DNA from: Bacillota bacterium
Lineage (GTDB): Bacteria; Bacillota; Limnochordia; Darwinibacteriales; Darwinibacteriaceae
Length of the DNA stretch: 33,868 nucleotides
Assembly (NCBI GenBank): GCA_012520355.1
Contig: JAAYOK010000206.1
Span: 1-33,868 of the forward strand
Reading direction: 5' to 3'
This document shows, in pieces, positions 27,971-33,868 of this stretch. How positions within the stretch are numbered: the first letter of the stretch is position 1; each line of letters begins with the position of its first letter. Position numbers and translations under genes: made by a program. The notes below the pieces were generated by a model. It was not told the DNA's origin and did no database searches. It saw nothing but the letters and a program-made list of their open reading frames with translations.

Positions 27971-28009
27971 AACAAAACCCTCTTGACCAGGTGTCAAGAG
28001 GGTTTTGTT
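27971..28009. terminator. Bidirectional intrinsic terminator between rbsB and the converging rbsD-like gene
   Basis: aacaaaaccctcttgac-caggt-gtcaagagggttttgtt: perfect 17-bp stem, 5-nt loop. Confidence 0.93.
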
Positions 28010-28025
28010 TGACTAAATCCAAATG

Positions 28026-28424
28026 TTAGAAGAGGACGCCGGCGACCAAGATGATATTACTGTAAGGAGTAAACTCGCCTGTTCGAACAACAGCCTTAGC
28101 TCCTTTGATGATCTCTTGAAACTCTGCATGGGGAACAGCATGTAGGGGAATATCCTTCGGCCACATGGCACTGAATGCTTGATGCATCTGAGGCGAGACC
28201 TCTGCTTGTTCTGTGTCAATGATCGCCTTTTCAACGTGCAGCTCTTCTAAGACTGTTTCTAAGGTTTCTAAAAAGCTGGGAACTCCATTTTTCAGGGCTA
28301 AATCGACAAACTCAACTCCGGGTGGAACTGGTAGGCCGGCATCACCGATTATCAGCATTTCCCCATGGGCCATGGTGGCGATGATCCGGGACAATTGAGC
28401 ATGTAAGACACCGATTTTTTTCAT
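28026..28424 (-). CDS. RbsD/FucU-family sugar mutarotase (D-ribose pyranase-like)
   Basis: MKKIGVLHAQLSRIIATMAHGEMLIIGDAGLPVPPGVEFVDLAL; VRTGEFTPYSNIILVAGVLF. Confidence 0.93.
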   Translation of the reverse strand: MKKIGVLHAQLSRIIATMAHGEMLIIGDAGLPVPPGVEFVDLALKNGVPSFLETLETVLEELHVEKAIIDTEQAEVSPQMHQAFSAMWPKDIPLHAVPHAEFQEIIKGAKAVVRTGEFTPYSNIILVAGVLF

Positions 28425-28438
28425 CACTGAACACTCCT

Positions 28439-29194
28439 TTACAATAAGCTCGCTACCCACGCTACCGCCTGATACCACAAGCGGCCGTAGTGCTTCCAGC
28501 TCACAAATTCTGGAGGTCCCCAGTGGGGTCCGCAATCAGAGGCAAATACGAGACTCCGACCCTGACCGTATTGGCCAACAGCCATGAAAACATCATCGCC
28601 ACAACGGGCTAGAACCGTTGTATCTGGTCTTTCCTTCAGCTGATTGTATCCGAGAAAATGAGGCCATGGCTCTTTCAGGCCAGAGAAAATTGGATGTTCT
28701 GGTATGCTCAGATCAATCTGGGCACCCTCGGGCACTTCCACTCGATCGTCGCCATCCACCATCATTGCAGGTAAGACTTCAGCTAGTGGTGTGCGCTGGT
28801 AACGAGCTACAGCATTGATGCCTGAAAAGGACATATAACCACCGATCATGATCAAGCCTCCGCCATCTTCTACGTACTGTCTTAATAGCTCTAAGCGGTT
28901 TGGCGTCTTCTGGGATGAGCTAAAGGTCTCTGGATGCAAGTAAAGAGTGTTTGACCCAATGTCACTGAGTAAAATCGCATCATACGCCCGTAAAGCTTCT
29001 AGACTCGTTGGGAACTCCCTTGGTGCTAGATGATTTGGCAGAAAGTCAACTTCACAGCCATGGGCTTTTAGACCATCAATCAACCACCTACCGCCTTCGC
29101 CATACTCGGTGGTCGTAAACTCATCGAAACCTTTCATGTGTACAGAGTGAATGATCCAACTTTCACCGGCTAACAATACCCTTGGGCCAGCCAT
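28439..29194 (-). CDS. Glutamine amidotransferase-like/ThuA-like protein
   Basis: MAGPRVLLAGESWIIHSVHMKGFDEFTTTEYGEGGRWLIDGLK, YVEDGGGLIMIGGYMSFSG, GRSLVFASDCGPHW. Confidence 0.75.
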   Translation of the reverse strand: MAGPRVLLAGESWIIHSVHMKGFDEFTTTEYGEGGRWLIDGLKAHGCEVDFLPNHLAPREFPTSLEALRAYDAILLSDIGSNTLYLHPETFSSSQKTPNRLELLRQYVEDGGGLIMIGGYMSFSGINAVARYQRTPLAEVLPAMMVDGDDRVEVPEGAQIDLSIPEHPIFSGLKEPWPHFLGYNQLKERPDTTVLARCGDDVFMAVGQYGQGRSLVFASDCGPHWGPPEFVSWKHYGRLWYQAVAWVASLL

Positions 29195-29250
29195 TCGACA
29201 AAACCTCCTTTAACTAAAGAGCACGTAGAACTAAGGAAAACGACAGAAAC

Positions 29251-31032
29251 TTAACGATACTGCTTGCGACCGAAAATCTTGGCGATTATCGCAGGATCTA
29301 CCTTAACTTGACGATCGTAGGTCAATAAACCATTGACTTCTTGCATGACGTCGGTGAGCTGGGTGTAACAGAATCCACAGATTTCTTCCTCTTCCTCGAG
29401 CATGGTTACGAGTTGATCAATACGTTCTACCATGTCGTCGTAGCTCTCTGCATCTTCACCGTAGCCCCAACCTTCAGCTTGTTGTTCTTTTACCTTGACT
29501 CCGCCGAACTCGGTGACCATGATGGGCTGACCAGTGTACTCGTAGCCATCGAGGAGCATGGGCAGTCTGTTTGTGAAGGAGCGGGCGTGACGGTCCTCTT
29601 TAAAGGCAGCATAACTTTCTTTCAGGCCCTTGGCATCTTGATTATAGTCATGGATGGCGATGATATCTGTAATGGCCATCTGCCAACCATCATTGCCCAC
29701 AACGAGCCTGGTTGTATCCAGCGATTTCGTTAGGTAATACAGGGTATTCATATGGTTCGCGAGCCTCGGGTCTTTACTACCACTGACAAGCTGATCTACG
29801 CCCCAGGACTCATTGACAGGAACCCAAGCCATAACCGATGGATAGTTGTAGTGTTCAACCACAAGTCTTTGCCATTCATCGGTCATGTTGAGGGAAACCT
29901 CTTCGTCATAGAAATAGCAGGCAGCCATCTCACACCAGGTCAGTAAGCCCAGCTGGTCGCAGTAATAATAGTAGTAGGGGTCTTCGAATTTCTGATGCTT
30001 GCGGGCCCCGTTAAAACCAAAGGCCTTGGTCATTTCCACATCGTACTTGATCTCATCGATACTCTCTGGCGTATAGATGCCCCGAGGCCAAAAACCTTGA
30101 TCGAGAACCATGCGCAGGTAATAGGGTTCATTGTTCAAATGGATCTTGCCATTTTTCACACTGATTTGGCGCATACCCACATACGTCTTGACCTCATCGA
30201 GGAGCTTTTCATCTTGGAGCACACGAAACTCTAGATCATATAGATGGGGCTCTTCTGGCGACCAAAGCTTAGCTTCGGGAATCGCGATGGTAAAACCTCC
30301 ATCATTGCGGGGGATTAAATCGCCATATCTGTGATGCCGCCGGGCTACTTCCACAGAAGTCTCACTTATGACTTGGCCTTTCTCCTTCACGGTAACTTTT
30401 AGGGTAACAGGCTCCGAGAAGTTGTTAAGCCAGTAATGCACTTTGACAGTGTCGTTTTCAATGTTGGGTTCTAACTTCACATGGTCGATACTGGTTGTTC
30501 CCACAGCTTCGAGCCAGACAGATTGCCAGATTCCAGTCACCGGGGTATACCAACAAGCCCAGCAACCTTCAGCCCGGGCCGTCTGCTTACCCCTAGGTTG
30601 ATTGATACTGGGGTGGTCTTCCACCCTGATAGTGACCTGGTTCTCTCCTTCGACTAGGTAATCGGTAATATCGAACTTAAAGCCTACATACCCACCCTTA
30701 TGGGTACCCACATATTTTCCATTTACCCAAACCATAGTGAGGTAATCAACTGCATTAAAGTTGAGCACCACCCGATCATCTTGCCAATCACTGGGAATGC
30801 TAAAGGAGCGCTGATACCAAACCACCGGATGGATTGTGGTATCATGGATGCCACTTGCTTCTGATTGGTAGGCAAAGGGAACGATGATCTGCTGCTGCTT
30901 GATGGTATCCTTGTACCACTCCTGCAAGACCCCTTGATTCTCATCATCAAACGCGAAATCCCATTGTCCATTAAGGGTGATCCAACGATCTCGAACAAAT
31001 TGCGGTCGTGGATACTCTGAACGTTGTAACAT
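29251..31032 (-). CDS. Glycoside hydrolase family 2 enzyme
   Basis: 593 aa; LNGQWDFAFD, YQRSFSIP, GIWQSVWLEAV, acid/base VPVNESWG, nucleophile region IMVTEFGGV. Confidence 0.9.
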   Translation of the reverse strand: MLQRSEYPRPQFVRDRWITLNGQWDFAFDDENQGVLQEWYKDTIKQQQIIVPFAYQSEASGIHDTTIHPVVWYQRSFSIPSDWQDDRVVLNFNAVDYLTMVWVNGKYVGTHKGGYVGFKFDITDYLVEGENQVTIRVEDHPSINQPRGKQTARAEGCWACWYTPVTGIWQSVWLEAVGTTSIDHVKLEPNIENDTVKVHYWLNNFSEPVTLKVTVKEKGQVISETSVEVARRHHRYGDLIPRNDGGFTIAIPEAKLWSPEEPHLYDLEFRVLQDEKLLDEVKTYVGMRQISVKNGKIHLNNEPYYLRMVLDQGFWPRGIYTPESIDEIKYDVEMTKAFGFNGARKHQKFEDPYYYYYCDQLGLLTWCEMAACYFYDEEVSLNMTDEWQRLVVEHYNYPSVMAWVPVNESWGVDQLVSGSKDPRLANHMNTLYYLTKSLDTTRLVVGNDGWQMAITDIIAIHDYNQDAKGLKESYAAFKEDRHARSFTNRLPMLLDGYEYTGQPIMVTEFGGVKVKEQQAEGWGYGEDAESYDDMVERIDQLVTMLEEEEEICGFCYTQLTDVMQEVNGLLTYDRQVKVDPAIIAKIFGRKQYR

Positions 31033-31081
31033 GAACTTTCATCCTCTCAAAGTGTTATGTACTGTGTTGTGCTGTGCTGGA

Positions 31082-31918
31082 TTATCCTTTTAACCCACTG
31101 AAGGCAATTCCCTCAATGAATTGTTTTTGGAACAACATAAAGACGACTAAGACAGGGAGGGTGGCAATAAAGGCACCTGCCATCTGGATTCCATACTCTC
31201 GTCCGTAGTAGCCCACCAGCGTTGATAAACCGATGGGAAGGGTATACATGTCATTGGATGAGATGGCAATCAAAGGCCACATGAAATCATTCCAGGTCCA
31301 GACAAATGTCAGGATACCTAAGGCTGACAAGGACGGTTTGGCCAAGGGTAAGACAATTTGGAAGAAGATGCGATAACGGCTGCAACCATCAATTAAGGCC
31401 GCTTCTTCTAAATCCAAGGGCAGGGATAGGAAAAACTGACGAAGCATGAAGACTCCAATGGCCACACCCAGCCTCGGCAGTGCTAGAGACAGATGAGTGT
31501 TCAGGAGCGACATTTCGTTGAGTACAAAAAAGAGAGGAATCATGGTTACTTGGGCTGGAACCATCATAGTGGCAATGACGGTTAGAAAAAGGATATCCCG
31601 ACCAGGAAACTTGATGCGGGCAAAGGCATATCCAGCCATGGAATTGATTAAGAGCACTGTTACAGTTGTGCCAACGGCCACCACAACACTGTTAAAGATC
31701 CAGCGAAACAGATCTGCCCTTTGCAGTACACCCTTGTAGTTATCCAGTGTAAAGACCTCTGGAATCCAGTGGGGGATAGCTTGCATGACCATGGATTCTG
31801 GTTTAAAGGATGTAGAAATCATCCACAAAACAGGTAGAATCCAGATGACTGCTACGAGCGTAATTACGATGGCCCCCAGGTTCTGGCTGATTCTATTCAT
31901 AAGCTTCGATTTCTTCAT
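31082..31918 (-). CDS. Carbohydrate ABC transporter permease (MalG-like)
   Basis: WILPVLWMISTSFKPES, EAALIDGCSRYRIFFQIVLPLAKPSL EAA motif, TFVWTWNDFMWPLIAIS. Confidence 0.95.
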   Translation of the reverse strand: MKKSKLMNRISQNLGAIVITLVAVIWILPVLWMISTSFKPESMVMQAIPHWIPEVFTLDNYKGVLQRADLFRWIFNSVVVAVGTTVTVLLINSMAGYAFARIKFPGRDILFLTVIATMMVPAQVTMIPLFFVLNEMSLLNTHLSLALPRLGVAIGVFMLRQFFLSLPLDLEEAALIDGCSRYRIFFQIVLPLAKPSLSALGILTFVWTWNDFMWPLIAISSNDMYTLPIGLSTLVGYYGREYGIQMAGAFIATLPVLVVFMLFQKQFIEGIAFSGLKG

Positions 31919-31922
31919 GCTC

Positions 31923-32807
31923 CTACACCTCCTTTGAACCCATGATTTTCCATTGGATGAGGGTCAAGATCAACATAATGGCAAAGAGAACATAGGCCAT
32001 GGCTGAAGCATAACCCATCCGGAAATAACGGAATCCTTGTTCATAAAGGTACTGTACCATGGTCCGGGTCTTGCCATAAGGTCCTCCACCGGTCATGACG
32101 TATACCTGGCCGAAGATTTGAAACGAAGAGATAATTTGCATGATGATGACAAAAAACATCGTGGGTCGTAGCATGGGAATTGTGATCTTAAAGAAGCTCT
32201 TGATTCCATCCGCTCCGTCAATTTTCGCCGCTTCATATAATTGCTCAGGTATATCTTGAAGTGCTGCCAAAAAGACAATGACATTAAATCCAACCGTCCA
32301 CCAGATGGTGGCCAGAGCCACCGCGGGCATGGCGGTGGATGCTTCGGTGAGCCAGCCCATGGCAGAAAGGCCGAGCTTACCTAGGTAATAGTTGACGAGT
32401 CCATAGTTCCGCTGCAACATCCAGCGCCAAATCGCACCCACAATCGAGACCGTTAATAGGTAGGGAAAAAAGATCATGCCCCGGGCCATGGATCGTCCCC
32501 GGAATTTCTTGTTGAGCCCTGTGGCAAAGAGGAGACCTAGGATAACCAGGGGTGGAGTACTAAGAACAACGAAGTAGACTGTGTGCCAAAGTGAATCCCA
32601 AAAGGTACCGTCATTCCATAGGGTTACGTAATTTTTTACACCAATGTACTTGGGGGCGCCGAAAATCCCCCATTCGTGGAAACTCATGTAGAGACCTTGG
32701 ATTAAGGGATACAAAACGACAGTAAACAAAAAGAGCAAATAGGGTAGGAGAAATACGTATCCGGCTATCGTATCCGCTGTTTTTGCTTTCAAACGCCAAG
32801 CTTTCAC
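31923..32807 (-). CDS. Carbohydrate ABC transporter permease (MalF-like)
   Basis: AGYVFLLPYLLFLFTVVLYPLIQGLYMSFHEW, LYEAAKIDGADGIKSFFKITIPMLRPT EAA motif. Confidence 0.95.
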   Translation of the reverse strand: MKAWRLKAKTADTIAGYVFLLPYLLFLFTVVLYPLIQGLYMSFHEWGIFGAPKYIGVKNYVTLWNDGTFWDSLWHTVYFVVLSTPPLVILGLLFATGLNKKFRGRSMARGMIFFPYLLTVSIVGAIWRWMLQRNYGLVNYYLGKLGLSAMGWLTEASTAMPAVALATIWWTVGFNVIVFLAALQDIPEQLYEAAKIDGADGIKSFFKITIPMLRPTMFFVIIMQIISSFQIFGQVYVMTGGGPYGKTRTMVQYLYEQGFRYFRMGYASAMAYVLFAIMLILTLIQWKIMGSKEV

Positions 32808-32868
32808 GAGTTATCACGCCTTTCCAGAGTGAGGAGAGTGTGGCGCATAGGCACCACACTCTGGTAGA

Positions 32869-33729
32869 TTAGCGAATTAAGCTGCCGATGACCTGTTCCA
32901 TGGTGCGGAGTGCATCTTCAACGGATTTGGCGCCGGCGACTGCAGCTTGGACTTCTTCCGATACGGTTGTTTCGATCTCTAGGATGTTAATATCCTGAGG
33001 CAAGAAGGCCGCAGTTTCAGCTTGAGCTGCATAGTCAGGACGATAGGGCAGTGCCTGGAATTCAGCACTATCCAATACGGATTGTCTGACAGGAATGTGA
33101 CCAGCCAAAGCCCATTGGTAGGAATTCGCTGTCATCCAGTCGACGAACTCGATGATGGCATCCATCTTCTCGGTGGCAATTGGTCCACGCTGTACTGGAA
33201 TGATGAAGCTGTGGGAGTTGGCCCAGCCGGCATCGATGTCATACAGATTTGGATAAGGTACTACGCCAAAGTTGAGGCCTTCAATCTGCTCGAAATAGCC
33301 AGTAGCCCATACTCCGTTGATGTGCAAAGCGGCATCGCCTTGGGCGAAGAGTGCAACAGATTCATCATAGTCAACGACGAGCTGTGGATAGTCGAGGGGA
33401 ATCGAAGCCCACCAAGTGAGGGTTTCAAGAGCCTCAGGGCTGTTGACCAAGACAGTGTTACCTTCAAAGAGGTCGCCGCCAGCTTGTTTCAGCAAAGCAA
33501 ACCAGCCTCTGTAGCCGCCTCCGCCTGCATACTCTAGACTGAGAGGATAGTGACCTGCGTCGTGAATCTGATCAACGAGGGCCCGGAAATCAGCTGGGTT
33601 ATCAGGGTTCTCGAACTCGCCTGCAGCGTTAAGTAGGCCAAGCTCACCAAGGATGTCCTTATTGTAGGGGTTGCTGAACAGACAGATATCAGCAACACAA
33701 AACCCAGTTTTGGTTGGGAAATAGCCAAC
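32869..33729 (-). pseudogene. Extracellular sugar-binding protein of the ABC transporter, N-terminal part missing
   Basis: Read by hand, the frame is open upstream of the listed start to an in-frame TAA at 33730-33732: VGYFPTKTGFCVADICLFSNPYNKDILGELGLLNAAGEFENPDNPADFRALVDQ...LLKQAGGDLFEGN; no signal peptide or N-lobe start. Confidence 0.72.
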
Positions 33730-33868
33730 TTAAAAAATGGGCAAGAAGAATTCGGAGCTTGCGCTCCAAGTTCAACACCAACAGTTGCATGGCAATAACA
33801 GTCTCACAGGTGTCCTGGAGCCGTGTCATGACTAATCCAAGTCCGTAAAAGCGTTTGCCCTCTCCGAA
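33689..33868 (-). mobile_element. C-terminal fragment of a DDE (IS5/IS1182-like) transposase, truncated by window edge
   Basis: Minus-strand frame from the edge: FGEGKRFYGLGLVMTRLQDTCETVIAMQLLVLNLERKLRILLAHFLSWLFPNQNWVLCC*; the FGxGKRxYGLxx(I/V)xxxLQxTxExxIAxxxLVxNL pattern is typical of transposase C-termini. Confidence 0.6.

Noticed and set aside
33022-33537. 171-aa plus-strand ORF
   Set aside because: Antisense to the binding-protein gene; shadow ORF.
33534-33728. Apparent frameshift between ORFs 33534-33728 and 32869-33495 in the binding protein
   Set aside because: Manual translation shows the 32869 frame stays open to 33729 (the listed start is an internal TTG), so there is no frameshift; the break is at 33730.

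Overview
The window reads as a low-to-mid GC Firmicutes-like genomic segment, possibly a whole contig: the left edge cuts an ABC ATPase gene and the right edge runs into a transposase tail. Centrepiece (about 1-12.7 kb): a bacterial microcompartment (BMC) locus with a CoA-acylating aldehyde dehydrogenase, PduL phosphotransacylase, two BMC-H, one PduT-like BMC-T, three BMC-P pentamers, a PduS/RnfC-like Fe-S protein, an uncharacterised flavoprotein-like protein and a class II aldolase. It is followed by a SorC-family regulator and a chemoreceptor. Directly upstream, on the same strand, lie a sugar ABC transporter, methylthioribose kinase (mtnK) and methylthioribose-1-P isomerase (mtnA). Together they suggest a B12-independent metabolosome for 5-methylthioribose and/or 5-deoxyribose: kinase, isomerase, then aldolase cleavage to DHAP plus (methylthio)acetaldehyde, with the aldehyde processed by AldDH and PduL in the shell. 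This would be an encapsulated form of the 'DHAP shunt' for SAM by-products. Four non-shell proteins carry terminal amphipathic helices resembling encapsulation peptides. Downstream are an RpiR regulator, a collapsed ROK-kinase remnant beside nanE, an AbrB/RelE-type toxin-antitoxin cassette bounded by a perfect 34-bp duplicated terminator, and a second sugar cluster (fucose-isomerase-like protein, FGGY kinase, split transketolase, DeoR regulator, DUF2291 + RbsACB transporter, RbsD-like) resembling an apiose-type kinase/transketolase pathway. The window ends with a ThuA-like protein, a GH2 glycosidase and an ABC transporter whose binding-protein gene is broken at its 5' end next to a transposase C-terminus. 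No database or structure search was run; novelty cannot be asserted from sequence alone.
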